DNA of 64,000 nt from an uncultured Gammaproteobacteria bacterium (GTDB lineage Bacteria > Pseudomonadota > Gammaproteobacteria > HK1): contig OY282353.1 of assembly GCA_958295465.1 (NCBI GenBank), forward strand, positions 558,001-622,000. The letters run 5' to 3'. Each line of letters starts with the position of its first letter. Position 1 is the stretch's first letter. Both the position numbers and the translations under genes were made by a program. This document shows, piece by piece, positions 1 through 12,754 of the stretch. Under the pieces are notes generated by a model. The model did no database searches. It saw only the letters and a program-made list of their open reading frames with translations, and was not told the DNA's origin.

Positions 1-2
1 TG

Positions 3-764
3 GATCAAATCGGCGCCGGGATGACGTTCGGGCTCCCGGTCTCGGAATTCACCCGCATCAACGTCGGTCTGAATGCAGAGCAGACCGATTTCCTCGCCGG
101 CGCGAATGCGTCCGATGAGGTCAGGAATTTCGAGCGCGAGAACGGCGGCCGGTTCATCACCTTGCTCGCTACCGCAGCTTGGGCGAAAGATGATCGAAAC
201 AGCCGATTCCTGCCCACCAAGGGCAGCCTTACCCGGTTGAGCAGCGAGGTCACGGTGCCCGGTAGCGAGCTGACGTACTACAAGTTGTTCGCGCGGCACC
301 AGAGATTGTTCCCGCTTGCCGAGGATTTCGTGTTCGTCCTGGAGGGGGAGATCGGCTATGGAGACGGTATCGGCGGAACCAGCGACCTTCCCCTGACTGA
401 AAACTTCTTCGCCGGCGGCCTTCGGTCGGTACGCGGCTTCAAGGCGAATACGCTCGGCCCGCGAGACAGTCGGGACCAGCCGCTCGGCGGCAACCTGAAG
501 ACCATCGGGACCGCCGAGGTCATCCTCCCGCTCCCGTTCACGAAGGATTCGAGCACGTTCCGGATCACCAGCTTCGTCGATGCCGGAAACGTGTATGGTC
601 CTGATGAGGATTTCGACTTCGATACGCTTCGGCAGTCGGCCGGAATCGCCGCGATCTGGCTGTCACCCATCGGTCCGTTGACCATGAGCTTCGCGGAACC
701 GCTCAAGTCCCAGACCGGTGACCAGACGCAGGGATTCCAACTCACCTTCGGTACGAGCTTCTAG
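3..764 (+). CDS. bamA: Outer membrane protein assembly factor BamA, C-terminal part
   Basis: The reading frame is open at the left edge, so only the C-terminal 253 residues or so are present. They cover most of the 16-strand outer-membrane beta-barrel (Omp85 family); the periplasmic POTRA domains lie outside the window. The loop-6 signature VRGF occurs in the stretch GGLRSVRGFKANTLGPRD, and the chain ends with an aromatic residue (LTFGTSF), as expected for a barrel inserted by the Bam machinery. BamA folds and inserts outer-membrane proteins. The stop is 2 bp before skp, the usual proteobacterial order bamA-skp-lpxD. The first ATG at 21 is internal and not a true start. Confidence 0.93.
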   Translation, partial: DQIGAGMTFGLPVSEFTRINVGLNAEQTDFLAGANASDEVRNFERENGGRFITLLATAAWAKDDRNSRFLPTKGSLTRLSSEVTVPGSELTYYKLFARHQRLFPLAEDFVFVLEGEIGYGDGIGGTSDLPLTENFFAGGLRSVRGFKANTLGPRDSRDQPLGGNLKTIGTAEVILPLPFTKDSSTFRITSFVDAGNVYGPDEDFDFDTLRQSAGIAAIWLSPIGPLTMSFAEPLKSQTGDQTQGFQLTFGTSF

Positions 765-766
765 TC

Positions 767-1309
767 ATGCATGCAACCCACCGGTTTTGGCGAGCCGCGG
801 CTCGTATCGGTCTGTTGGGGCTCATGCTCGCTCATGGCCTTCCGGCGCACGCTGCGGATTTCAAGGTCGGGTTCGTCAACGTCGCGATAGTGCTCGATCA
901 GGCCCCACAGGCGGCCTCGGCGCGAACTCGCATCGAGCGCGAGTTCGCGCCGAGGGATCGCGAGATTCTTGCCCGGCAGCAGCAGATCCGGGCGCTGGAG
1001 GACAGGCTCGTGAAGAACGCCGCGGTGCTCTCGGCCGGCGAGCGTGAACGCCAGGAGGCCGAGCTCCGGCAGATCAAGCGCGACCTTCGACGTTCCCAGG
1101 AAGAGTTCCGGGAGGACTTGAACCTGCGGCGCAGCCAGGAGCTCAGCGCGCTCCAGCGCATGGTGGCCGAGGTCATCCAGGACATGGCGCGGGGGGAGAA
1201 CTATGACCTGATCATGACCGACGGAGTCGTCTTCGCGGGTGACAAGGTCAACATCACCAAGCGCGTCATCGAACGTCTGAAATCCGGGTTCAAGGAATCG
1301 GACGGCTGA
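767..1309 (+). CDS. skp: Periplasmic chaperone Skp (OmpH family)
   Basis: A 180-residue protein. It starts with a basic, hydrophobic signal peptide (RIGLLGLMLAHGLPAHAA, cleavage after about residue 29). The mature part opens with the family motif FKVGFVNVAIVLDQAP and continues as a long charged helical region (about residues 60-140), the coiled-coil tentacle of Skp. Skp trimers hold unfolded outer-membrane proteins in the periplasm on their way to BamA. The start codon is 2 bp after the bamA stop, so the two are probably translated together. Length and neighbours fit the family well. Confidence 0.92.
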   Translation: MHATHRFWRAAARIGLLGLMLAHGLPAHAADFKVGFVNVAIVLDQAPQAASARTRIEREFAPRDREILARQQQIRALEDRLVKNAAVLSAGERERQEAELRQIKRDLRRSQEEFREDLNLRRSQELSALQRMVAEVIQDMARGENYDLIMTDGVVFAGDKVNITKRVIERLKSGFKESDG

Positions 1310-1334
1310 TCGTCCGCGTTGCGGAAACCGCGTC

Positions 1335-2357
1335 TTGAGCTATCGTCTCGGAGAGCTCGCCGAACGCATCGGAGCCGAGCTGCTCGGCGATCCGGACATC
1401 ATCATCGACCGGTTGGCCGCTCTGGACGCGGCGGGGCCCGATGCCGTCACGTTCCTCTCCAACCGGCGCTACCGGCCATACCTGGAGAGCACGCGAGCCG
1501 GCGCGGTGATTCTGGCGCCGGAGCTCGCGGACGCCTGTCCGGTGCCGGCGCTGGTGCTCGACGATCCGTATCTGGGCTACGCGCGCGCCGCCACGCTGCT
1601 GTCCCGCACGGTCGAGGCGACGCCCTGCATTGCGGCCAGCGCCGTCATCGATCCCGCGGCGGCGGTCGCGCCGGATGCATCGGTCGGCCACCATTGCGTG
1701 ATTGAAGCCGGTGCGAGCGTCGGGGCCGGCACCTCCCTCGGCCCGGGCTCGTTCCTCGGCCGCGATTCGTCGATCGGTCCGCAAGGGCGCATCGCGGCCC
1801 GGGTCGTGGTGTGCCAGGGCGTACACATCGGGGCACGGGCCATCATCCATCCCGGAGTCGTCGTCGGCGCCGATGGATTCGGCATCGCCAACGACGACGG
1901 AGTCTGGGTGAAGATCCCCCAGTTCGGCGGAGTGCGGATCGGTGACGACGTGGAGATTGGCGCGAATACGACGATCGATCGCGGAGCTCTCGAGGACACC
2001 GTCATCGAGAACGGCGTGAAGCTGGACAACCTCATCCAGATCGGCCACAACGTGCACATCGGCGCCCACACCGCCATCGCGGCCTGTGTCGCGGTCGGGG
2101 GAAGCGCCCGTATCGGAAGGCGTTGCGCGATCCAGGGCGCCGTATCGATCGCCGGCCATCTGGAGATCGCGGATGACGTCCATCTCACCGCGACCTCGGC
2201 GGTGCCGAACACGATCCGCGAGGCCGGTGTCTACTCGTCGGGAATGCCCATCCAGGAGAATCGGGTATGGCGGCGCAACATCGCCAGATTGCGGCAGCTC
2301 GACGACATGGCGCGGCGACTGCGGGCGGTCGAGCGCAAGCTCGGCGACCGGGCGTGA
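1335..2357 (+). CDS. lpxD: UDP-3-O-(3-hydroxyacyl)glucosamine N-acyltransferase LpxD
   Basis: A 340-residue enzyme of lipid A synthesis that transfers a 3-hydroxyacyl chain from ACP to the 2-amino group of UDP-3-O-acylglucosamine. The N-terminal domain (about 1-95) binds uridine. Residues 100-290 are hexapeptide repeats forming a left-handed beta helix, and the C-terminus is a charged helix. The catalytic histidine is His238 in QIGHNVHIG, matching His239 of the E. coli enzyme. The start is TTG at 1335, chosen because the conserved N-terminus (YRLGELAERIGAEL) begins there and no ATG or GTG lies nearby in frame. Confidence 0.95.
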   Translation: MSYRLGELAERIGAELLGDPDIIIDRLAALDAAGPDAVTFLSNRRYRPYLESTRAGAVILAPELADACPVPALVLDDPYLGYARAATLLSRTVEATPCIAASAVIDPAAAVAPDASVGHHCVIEAGASVGAGTSLGPGSFLGRDSSIGPQGRIAARVVVCQGVHIGARAIIHPGVVVGADGFGIANDDGVWVKIPQFGGVRIGDDVEIGANTTIDRGALEDTVIENGVKLDNLIQIGHNVHIGAHTAIAACVAVGGSARIGRRCAIQGAVSIAGHLEIADDVHLTATSAVPNTIREAGVYSSGMPIQENRVWRRNIARLRQLDDMARRLRAVERKLGDRA

Positions 2358-2403
2358 GGACGGCGCCCGCCGCCGGCGCGGTCCGGCCCGCGGAGGAAGC
2401 GTG

Positions 2404-2853
2404 ATGGTGGACATGCCGATCGGCGAGGTGCTCAGGCATCTGCCACATCGCTACCCGTTCCTGCTCGTCGACCGCGTGCTCGAGTGCGTCCCCGGGAGGT
2501 CGCTCGTCGCGTTGAAGAACGTGACCATCAACGAGCCCTTCTTCCCGGGCCATTTCCCCCACCGGCCGGTGATGCCGGCGGTGCTGATCCTGGAGGCGAT
2601 GGCGCAGGCGACGGGCATTCTCGCGTTGCGCTCGCTGGATCGGCTGCCTTCGGAGACCGAGATGTACTACTTCGCCGGCGTCGACAGGGCTCGATTCCGG
2701 CATCCGGTAGAGCCGGGCGATCAGCTCGTCATCGAGATCGATCTCGTCCGGGCCAGACGAGGCATCTGGAAGGTGGCGGCGCGCGGAAAGGTCGGGGAGA
2801 AGGTCGTGGCCACCGCCGACTTGCTGGGGGCCTTGCGGGACGAGGAGAGATGA
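2404..2853 (+). CDS. fabZ: 3-hydroxyacyl-ACP dehydratase FabZ
   Basis: A 149-residue hot-dog-fold dehydratase that removes water from 3-hydroxyacyl-ACP in fatty acid elongation. It competes with LpxA/LpxD for the same 3-hydroxyacyl-ACP pool. The catalytic pair is His50 (FFPGHFPHRPVMP) and Glu64 (LILEAMAQATG). ATG 2404 is preceded by GGAGG seven bases upstream; a GTG codon directly before it is possible but worse placed. The stop overlaps the lpxA start (ATGA), so the two are translationally coupled. Confidence 0.95.
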   Translation: MVDMPIGEVLRHLPHRYPFLLVDRVLECVPGRSLVALKNVTINEPFFPGHFPHRPVMPAVLILEAMAQATGILALRSLDRLPSETEMYYFAGVDRARFRHPVEPGDQLVIEIDLVRARRGIWKVAARGKVGEKVVATADLLGALRDEER

Positions 2854-3620
2854 TCCATTCGAGCGCCGTCGTGGACCGTGGCGCCGAGCTCCAATCCGAC
2901 GTTGAAGTAGGGCCGTTCAGCGTGATCGGTCCCGGCGTCGTTCTCGGCGCGGGGACGCGCGTCGGCTCCCACGTCGTCATCGAAGGGCCGGCCCGAATCG
3001 GCGAGCGCAATCGGATCCATTCGTTCAGCACCCTTGGCGGTGCGCCGCAGGACAAGAAGTACCGCGGCGAGTCGTCCACCCTGGAGATCGGGGACGGCAA
3101 CGTCATCCGCGAATACTGCACGTTCAATCGCGGGACGGCGGGCGGCGGGATGGTGACCCGCGTGGGCAGCGGGAACTGGATCATGGCCTACGTGCATATC
3201 GCCCATGACTGCAAGGTGGGCAGCGACAACGTCATGGCCAATGGGACAACGCTCGCGGGTCATGTGGAAGTGGAAGACTGCGTCACCTTCGGCGCGTTCA
3301 CCGTGGTGCATCAGTTCTGCCGGATCGGCGCGCATGCATTTTCGGCAATGGGCACGGTGATCCTGAAGGACGTTCCGCCGTTCGTGACCGTGGCGGGGAA
3401 CTCGGCGAGCCCTCACGGGCTCAACACCGAAGGTCTCAAACGGCGAGGTTTCCCGGCCCGGACCTTGCAGGCCCTCAGATCCGCCTACAAGACGGTGTAC
3501 AAGCGAGGTCTCACCCTCGACGCCGCGATCGAGCGGCTCGCCGGTCCGGCGAAGGAATCCGCGGAGGTGGGCCGCTTTCGTGAATTCGCGAGGTCTTCCG
3601 GGCGCGGGATCGTACGATGA
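2850..3620 (+). CDS. lpxA: Acyl-ACP--UDP-N-acetylglucosamine O-acyltransferase LpxA
   Basis: A 256-residue enzyme catalysing the first step of lipid A synthesis, O-acylation of UDP-GlcNAc. Residues 1-190 are hexapeptide repeats (IHSSAVVDRGAEL and following). The active-site histidines lie in YVHIAHDCKVG (about 116-120). The C-terminal 60 residues form the helical domain with GLNTEGLKRRGFP, typical of LpxA. The start ATG overlaps the fabZ stop by 4 bp. Its frame, length and position between fabZ and lpxB match the canonical gammaproteobacterial operon. Confidence 0.95.
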   Translation: MIHSSAVVDRGAELQSDVEVGPFSVIGPGVVLGAGTRVGSHVVIEGPARIGERNRIHSFSTLGGAPQDKKYRGESSTLEIGDGNVIREYCTFNRGTAGGGMVTRVGSGNWIMAYVHIAHDCKVGSDNVMANGTTLAGHVEVEDCVTFGAFTVVHQFCRIGAHAFSAMGTVILKDVPPFVTVAGNSASPHGLNTEGLKRRGFPARTLQALRSAYKTVYKRGLTLDAAIERLAGPAKESAEVGRFREFARSSGRGIVR

Positions 3621-3645
3621 GAAGTGGCGGCGATGGTGATGCGCC

Positions 3646-4779
3646 TTGAAATTCGCCATCGTCGCGGGCGAGCCATCCGGGGACATGCTCGCGAGCGGTC
3701 TCATCGAAGCGATCCGGGCCCGTGTTCCCGAAGCGCGTTTCGAAGGCATCGCGGGGCCGCGCATGATGGCGGCCGGCTGCGAGACCCTGTATCCGATGGA
3801 GCGCCTGTCGGTCATGGGGCTGTTCGAGGTCGTTGGCCGCTACCTGGAGCTGGTCCCCGTCCGGCGGCGTCTGGCCCGGCGATTCACCGGCGCTCCGCCC
3901 GATGCGTTCATCGGCGTGGATGCCCCGGATTTCAATCTCCCGCTCGAGCTCGCGCTGCGCCGTGCCGGGGTCAGGACCGTCCACTTCGTCAGTCCCTCGG
4001 TCTGGGCCTGGCGGCGTTACCGGCTCGGGAAGATCGCACGAGCCGTGGACATGATGCTCGCGTTGTTCCCGTTCGAGCCGCCGTTCTATGATGCACGCTC
4101 GATTCCGGTGCGGTTCGTGGGACATCCCCTCGCCGACGAGATCGCGATGCGGACCTGCCGGGACACGGCTCGTGAGCGGCTGAGCCTGGACCCGGGCACA
4201 CGGATCGTCGCGCTGCTCCCCGGCAGCCGGATGAGCGAGCTCCGGCGCCTGGCCGGACCATTGGCGCGCACCGCGCGCTGGGTGCATCAACGGCGGCCCG
4301 AAGTGCGGTTCGTGGCGCCTCTGGTCGACCGTCCGACCCGTGAGCTCTTTTTGCGGGCGCTGGCCGAGCATGCCCCCGGCATCCGATGCGATCTGCTCCT
4401 GGGCGCGTCGCGTGATGCGATGGCCGCGAGCGACGTGGTTCTGCTCGCTTCCGGGACCGCGACCCTGGAAGCACTGCTGCTCAAGCGCCCCATGGTGATT
4501 ACCTATCGGACCATGCGTCTCACGTGGCTGTTGGGCCGCGCGATGCTGCACGTCGATCACGTCGGGCTGCCGAACCTGCTCGCCGGCGCCCGGCTGGTGC
4601 CGGAACTGCTGCAGGACGATGCGACGCCCGAGCGGCTCGGCGCCGCAGTGCTCGACCGGCTCGATCACCCCGACCGGCAGCGCCGGGTGATCGAGGAGTT
4701 CGATCGGATCCACCGGACGCTGCGCAACGATGCGTTCGAGAAGGCGGCCGATGCGGTACTCGAAGTGGTGGCGGCATGA
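3646..4779 (+). CDS. lpxB: Lipid-A-disaccharide synthase LpxB
   Basis: A 377-residue GT-B glycosyltransferase (family GT19) that joins UDP-diacylglucosamine and lipid X into the lipid A disaccharide at the inner membrane. The N-terminus [16 protein letters not shown] is diagnostic, and other family stretches include [11 protein letters not shown] and [12 protein letters not shown] 3646 is the only start that keeps the conserved N-terminus: the ATG and GTG codons just upstream are in another frame. It lies 25 bp after lpxA and overlaps rnhB by 4 bp (ATGA). Confidence 0.94.
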   Translation: MKFAIVAGEPSGDMLASGLIEAIRARVPEARFEGIAGPRMMAAGCETLYPMERLSVMGLFEVVGRYLELVPVRRRLARRFTGAPPDAFIGVDAPDFNLPLELALRRAGVRTVHFVSPSVWAWRRYRLGKIARAVDMMLALFPFEPPFYDARSIPVRFVGHPLADEIAMRTCRDTARERLSLDPGTRIVALLPGSRMSELRRLAGPLARTARWVHQRRPEVRFVAPLVDRPTRELFLRALAEHAPGIRCDLLLGASRDAMAASDVVLLASGTATLEALLLKRPMVITYRTMRLTWLLGRAMLHVDHVGLPNLLAGARLVPELLQDDATPERLGAAVLDRLDHPDRQRRVIEEFDRIHRTLRNDAFEKAADAVLEVVAA

Positions 4780-5398
4780 ACGCCCTCACCAGCGCGGGGG
4801 ACGAGGGGACGAGGAGTTTCGTTGCCGGCGTCGACGAAGCAGGGCGCGGGCCGCTTGCCGGCCCGGTGGTCGCGGCCGCGGTGATTCTCGACCCGGCGGT
4901 CAGGATCGCGGGCCTCGATGATTCGAAGCTTCTTTCTCCCCGGCGCCGGGTGGACCTGGATCTCGAGATCCGGAAGCTGGCGGTCAGCCATGCGGTCGCG
5001 CGAGTCGACGTCGCCGTCATCGATGCGATCAACATCCTCCAGGCCACGATGCAGGCGATGCGTGAGGCGGTGGGCCAGCTCGACCCGGCGCCGCGGCAGG
5101 TCCTCGTGGATGGAGATCGTTGTCCGGATCTGCCGTGTCCGGTGCGTGCGGTGGTGGGAGGTGACGCCACCGTTGCGGCGATCAGTGCCGCGTCGATTCT
5201 CGCCAAGGTGGCCCGTGACCGGGAGATGATCGAGATGGATCGGCGCTATCCGGGGTACGGATTCGCCCGCCACAAGGGCTATGGAACGAGGGCGCATCGA
5301 GACGCCCTGCTCCGGTTCGGCCCTTCGCCGATCCATCGGCTCAGCTTCGCTCCGGTGAAATCGGCGCTCATGCGGCAGATTCCAGGGCGGGGCCAGCC

Positions 5399-5402
<4 letters not shown>
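4776..5402 (+). CDS. rnhB: Ribonuclease HII
   Basis: A 208-residue enzyme that removes ribonucleotides from DNA and cuts RNA in RNA:DNA hybrids. The N-terminal active-site motif [17 protein letters not shown] supplies Asp20 and Glu21; further family motifs are [12 protein letters not shown] and [16 protein letters not shown] 4776 overlaps the lpxB stop, and the gene stop overlaps the dnaE start. The lpxB-rnhB-dnaE order is common in gammaproteobacteria and suggests cotranscription. Confidence 0.94.
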
Positions 5403-8851
<3,449 letters not shown>

Positions 8852-8998
8852 CACCGTGCTTCCGATCCATCGCGGTTTCGACGGACCGGTTCGGGAGCCG
8901 GTGATTCGGGTGCACGTTGTCACCAACGATCCGCACGGGTATCGTTTGCCCTCGTGAGCACTCCCGCGGGAAGCCTCCAATCACCTGCGCATCCGGAG

Positions 8999-9970
8999 AT
9001 GAGCGTGAACTTCCTCGACTTCGAACGACCGATCGCCGATCTGGAGGCGAAAATCGAGGAGCTCGGCCATGTCGACAACGATCCGGGCGTCAATATCGGC
9101 GAGGAGATCGACAGGCTCCGCTCGAAGAGCGAGGCGCTGACGCACTCCATCTTCGCCAAGCTCACGCCCTGGCAGATCGCGCGTCTCGCGCGCCACCCGC
9201 GACGGCCGTACACCCTCGATTACCTGGGCCGTGCGTTCACGGAGTTCACCGAGCTGCACGGCGACCGGCACTTTGCCGAGGACGGGGCCATCGTCGGCGG
9301 GGTGGCGCGTCTCGATGGACATCCGGTCGTGGTCGTCGGACACCAGAAGGGACGGACGACGAAGGAGAACATCGACCGGAGCTTCGGCATGCCGCGTCCG
9401 GAGGGATACCGCAAGGCGCTCCGGCTGTTCGAGTTGGCCGAGCGTTTCCGCATGCCGGTCATCAGCTTCATCGATACCCCCGGCGCCTATCCCGGGGTCG
9501 GCGCCGAGGAGCGGGGACAGGCCGAGGCGATCGCGCGCAACCTGTACGTCCTGTCGACGCTGGACGTCCCCATCCTGTGCACCGTCATCGGAGAGGGAGG
9601 CTCCGGCGGCGCGCTCGCGATCGGGGTCGCCGATTGCCTGGTGATGCTCCAGTACGGCACCTACTCCGTGATCTCTCCCGAGGGCTGCGCCTCGATCTTG
9701 TGGAAGAGCGCGGAGCGGGCGGCGGACGCTGCACAAGCGATGGGCATCACGTCCGGCCGGCTCCGGGAGCTCGGACTGGTCGACCGGATCGTGGACGAAC
9801 CGCTCGGAGGCGCGCATCGCGATCCCGACGCGATGGCCGATTCGCTCAAGGCGGTGCTCGTCGAGGAGCTGGAGAAGCTCGTCACGATGGACGTCGAGCC
9901 TCTCAAACGTCGGCGCTACCAGCGGCTCATGAGCTACGGGCGGTTCAAGGAGCAGGACCTGCGGAGCTGA
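8999..9970 (+). CDS. accA: Acetyl-CoA carboxylase carboxyltransferase subunit alpha
   Basis: A 323-residue alpha subunit of the carboxyltransferase that makes malonyl-CoA for fatty acid synthesis. The N-terminus [16 protein letters not shown] matches the E. coli start closely, which is why ATG 8999 is preferred over an in-frame GTG at 8954. [15 protein letters not shown] and [12 protein letters not shown] are family motifs. The 147 bp after dnaE leave room for its own promoter. In many gammaproteobacteria tilS follows; here it does not. Confidence 0.94.
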   Translation: MSVNFLDFERPIADLEAKIEELGHVDNDPGVNIGEEIDRLRSKSEALTHSIFAKLTPWQIARLARHPRRPYTLDYLGRAFTEFTELHGDRHFAEDGAIVGGVARLDGHPVVVVGHQKGRTTKENIDRSFGMPRPEGYRKALRLFELAERFRMPVISFIDTPGAYPGVGAEERGQAEAIARNLYVLSTLDVPILCTVIGEGGSGGALAIGVADCLVMLQYGTYSVISPEGCASILWKSAERAADAAQAMGITSGRLRELGLVDRIVDEPLGGAHRDPDAMADSLKAVLVEELEKLVTMDVEPLKRRRYQRLMSYGRFKEQDLRS

Positions 9971-10310
9971 TTCCCCCTCCCCCCGCATGGCGGGACGCCC
10001 GCGGCCGCATGGCGGACACCCGTCGTATGGCGGGCCGTCCCCGTCCCCGGCGATCGCCGGCGCCGTGAACGGCTGGAGTTGCAGGTGGTTCAGGGAGGAG
10101 GGCCCGCAGAGCCGTGTCCCTTGTCCGCGATGTGGCGAAGGCATGGCTCCCCGGCAACCGGCCGTCCCCCGCGGCAGGAGCTCGTCCGACCTCCGGCCTG
10201 TGCCCTTTTCTCCGCGATGATCCGTTCAAGCCGGTGATCCGGCAGCAGGAGATCGTCCCGCCCCCGGCCGGAGCCGTTGCGGGCCGGCAGGACCGCCGCG
10301 CACCGGACAA
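9971..10310 (+). other. Non-coding interval after accA
   Basis: No credible gene is seen here. Just after the accA stop there are three short imperfect copies of a CGCATGGCGG-type unit of about 18 bp (around 9985-10040). The rest is GC-rich with no recognisable protein similarity on either strand. The convergent genes accA and the DUF3726 gene both end at its borders, so it is likely a terminator region, though no clear hairpin with a T-run was found. Confidence 0.5.
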
Positions 10311-11021
10311 TCAGTCGCTGTCGACCACCCCCGCCCCGGCGCCGGCCAGACGGGAGCGTTCGCTGCCTTCGACGAGACGGCGCTCGGCATAGGCGGACAG
10401 ACGGCGCCATGCCGCCTCCTCGGTTTCCGCTCCGTCGCCGTCGTCGTCACCGCATCCACCGGCGTCCTGATCGAAGACCGCTTCCACGACACAGATCGAC
10501 ATCTCCGCCGGTCCGGTACCGGAGACGCCGGCAGGCGCGCCGCTCCCGAGACGTGCGACGCCGCCCCGGCAGAGGATTTCGATACAAGGCCCGCCGCCGC
10601 TCGACCACGCGACCAGAAGCGCCGCATCGACGTTGCGCGATACGTCGATCACCTCGTGCAGAACGACCGTGGGGCAATCGACGGCTGCCAGTGTCACGCT
10701 GCCTCGGTCACCGCCACCGGCCGATCCTGCCGCGGCGAGCAGCAGGTCGCAGGCCGTCGGTCCGGCCTGCAGAGCCGAGAGCTGCTTCGCGCCGTGCATC
10801 GGCACGAGCCTTCCGGCCGATACACGGTCCGCATCGAATCCCACCGAGGCGCCGCCGTCGACGGCGTCCAGGGCATCGGCCAGGTCGGAGAGGGTGCCGA
10901 GGCCCGAGCGGAGCATCAGCGTCGCCGCGCGGCCCGCGTCCTCGCCCAGACCCGGCGGCAGCCCCACGCCCATCGCCGCCTTGGCGACGGTCGCCTCGAT
11001 CTCGCTCAGCGAGACGTGCAC
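10311..11021 (-). CDS. DUF3726 domain protein
   Basis: A 236-residue protein of unknown function. The N-terminus VSLSEIEATVAKAAMGVGLP followed by GLGEDAGRAATLMLRSG matches my memory of the DUF3726 family. A GTG at 11021 is taken as the start because the conserved N-terminus begins there; it overlaps the upstream 574-residue gene by 16 bp, so the two are probably coupled. The C-terminal third has an acidic patch (CGDDDGDGAETEEA). It has no signal peptide, membrane segment or catalytic motif I can name. Confidence 0.7.
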   Translation of the reverse strand: MHVSLSEIEATVAKAAMGVGLPPGLGEDAGRAATLMLRSGLGTLSDLADALDAVDGGASVGFDADRVSAGRLVPMHGAKQLSALQAGPTACDLLLAAAGSAGGGDRGSVTLAAVDCPTVVLHEVIDVSRNVDAALLVAWSSGGGPCIEILCRGGVARLGSGAPAGVSGTGPAEMSICVVEAVFDQDAGGCGDDDGDGAETEEAAWRRLSAYAERRLVEGSERSRLAGAGAGVVDSD

Positions 11022-12730
11022 GCCGCCGCCGGGAAGACCGGAAAGCACCAGTCGTCCGCTTCCGGGTCTTCGAGCTGATCGGGGAGCGGAGCCCCCTGGT
11101 ACAGGGTGATCCGCGTCCACAGGTCCGATTTCGGGTCGAACTTCGATGCGCCGAAACAGGCGAGCTTGGCGCGCAGCAGGTCGATGGGCCGGCAGTCGGC
11201 GCCGATCAGGTTGTCGCGGATCTCGGCATAGGGGTGGCGCGCGCCGATCTGCACCCGCCGTGCAATATGGCGCAGCTCCGCATGGCGCGCGAGGAACGAG
11301 GCCATGATCTCGTCCCCGGCCGCGGTGTCCAGCGCCGCGGCGAGTCGGTTCACGTCCCGCGCCACGGCGAGCGGCATTTCCTTGCCGGCGCCGGGCTCCG
11401 AGCAGCGCTCGCCCCGCCGGGGCTCGATCTTCTCTTCCGAGTAGTACCAGAAGTAGTGGTTCGCCTCCGGGCGGGAGAAGTCGTGCGCCAGCGCCCAGTC
11501 ATAGTGGCGCTCGATCAGGCCGCGCATCCGGGCGATGGTCATGGACGGATCGAACCTTTCGTCGTCGTCCACCTCCAGCCCTTCGGCGAGCTCGTCGACG
11601 ATCGGCGCGTTGGGCTCCAGCATCAGCGACACCAGAAGCTCCTGCCCTTCCAGGGAGCAGGTCTCGGCCGCCCGCCGGTACAGCCGATCCCAGAGCGCCC
11701 CGCGATCCGGGAGGGAGGCTGCATCCCGGGTCCAGTGGTCGATGGATCGGAGGTCGTCTTCCAGCATCGCGATGCGGGCGGTCTGGGTCGTATCCTCCAC
11801 CCGCCACTCGCCGACGTGGTGTTGCGCGCGATGGAGCAGGGCGCGGAAACGTTCCACGTCGGCCACCGGGACGTTGCGCAGGGCGCGGACCCTGGCGAGC
11901 GCCGTCTCGCGTGCGCTGAACCAGCGGTGGATCAGCGCCGGGTGGCTGATCAGGAAGGGCGCCATGCCGAGACCCGTGGCATTGCCGATGCCAAGACAGC
12001 GCTTCAGCCTCGGGTCGAGCCGCACGACCCTCTCCGGATTCCGCCGCCGCGCCAGATGCTCCACCAGATCGAAGGTGAAGCAGCGGATGAGGTACACGCT
12101 CAGCAGCTCGGCGCGGAAGGGGCCGGCGAGCTCCGGCCGATCGGCGTAGCGGGTGCGGTCGCCCATGCCGAACTTGCCGTTGCCGTAGACCGCGGTCGTG
12201 CGCATGAGGTAGCCGATCGAGCCGAGGAGCGCCGGCTCCGGCTGGCGGCCCCGCGCCAGGCTGTCGACCACGTGGGTGAAGAGCCTGAGACTCTTGTTGG
12301 CGCGGCTCATCACGAGCTCCGAGGCCAGGTATCGACCCGCCTCCTGCCGTGGTGTCTCCGCCGCCAGGCGCCGTACGTCGGCCTCGGCCGGTACGCCGTC
12401 GAACAGTGAGAAGGTCGCGTCCCAGGCCTCGGCGATCACCCGGTCCGTGCGCCGCTCCGGCTCAAGGTGGTGGGAGTAGCCGATCAGGCTGTACTGCCGG
12501 CGCGGCGTCGTCACGGTATAGACGACGGTGCCGTACCCTTCACCGTCGAGGTCGAACCGCGCCGCCTCGATCCGCCAGCGTTCCCGGTGCATGCGGCGGA
12601 TCAGGCTTCGCATGAAGCTGAGCCGCGTCGGAAAGGCGGCTCCCATGCGCTCCGGCCGCATGACCACGTCCGGCGGTCTCGGAGCGACACCACCGGGGGC
12701 CGCGATTGCGTTCATGTCGGCTTGGTCCAT
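11006..12730 (-). CDS. Conserved hypothetical protein, 574 residues
   Basis: A large soluble-looking protein I do not recognise. It is rich in Arg, Glu and aromatic residues, with striking stretches such as NKSLRLFTHVVDSLARGR, GNGKFGMGDR and NHYFWYYSEEKIEPRRG. These suggest a folded enzyme-like chain rather than a structural repeat. There is no signal peptide or transmembrane helix. It precedes and overlaps the DUF3726 gene, so the pair is probably one functional unit. No good ribosome-binding site is seen at ATG 12730; ATG 12715 is an alternative. An IS5-family element begins 24 bp upstream and may have cut the gene from its promoter. Confidence 0.65.
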   Translation of the reverse strand: MDQADMNAIAAPGGVAPRPPDVVMRPERMGAAFPTRLSFMRSLIRRMHRERWRIEAARFDLDGEGYGTVVYTVTTPRRQYSLIGYSHHLEPERRTDRVIAEAWDATFSLFDGVPAEADVRRLAAETPRQEAGRYLASELVMSRANKSLRLFTHVVDSLARGRQPEPALLGSIGYLMRTTAVYGNGKFGMGDRTRYADRPELAGPFRAELLSVYLIRCFTFDLVEHLARRRNPERVVRLDPRLKRCLGIGNATGLGMAPFLISHPALIHRWFSARETALARVRALRNVPVADVERFRALLHRAQHHVGEWRVEDTTQTARIAMLEDDLRSIDHWTRDAASLPDRGALWDRLYRRAAETCSLEGQELLVSLMLEPNAPIVDELAEGLEVDDDERFDPSMTIARMRGLIERHYDWALAHDFSRPEANHYFWYYSEEKIEPRRGERCSEPGAGKEMPLAVARDVNRLAAALDTAAGDEIMASFLARHAELRHIARRVQIGARHPYAEIRDNLIGADCRPIDLLRAKLACFGASKFDPKSDLWTRITLYQGAPLPDQLEDPEADDWCFPVFPAAACTSR

Positions 12731-12754
12731 GTGTTCGAGCGTACTTCATTCTAG

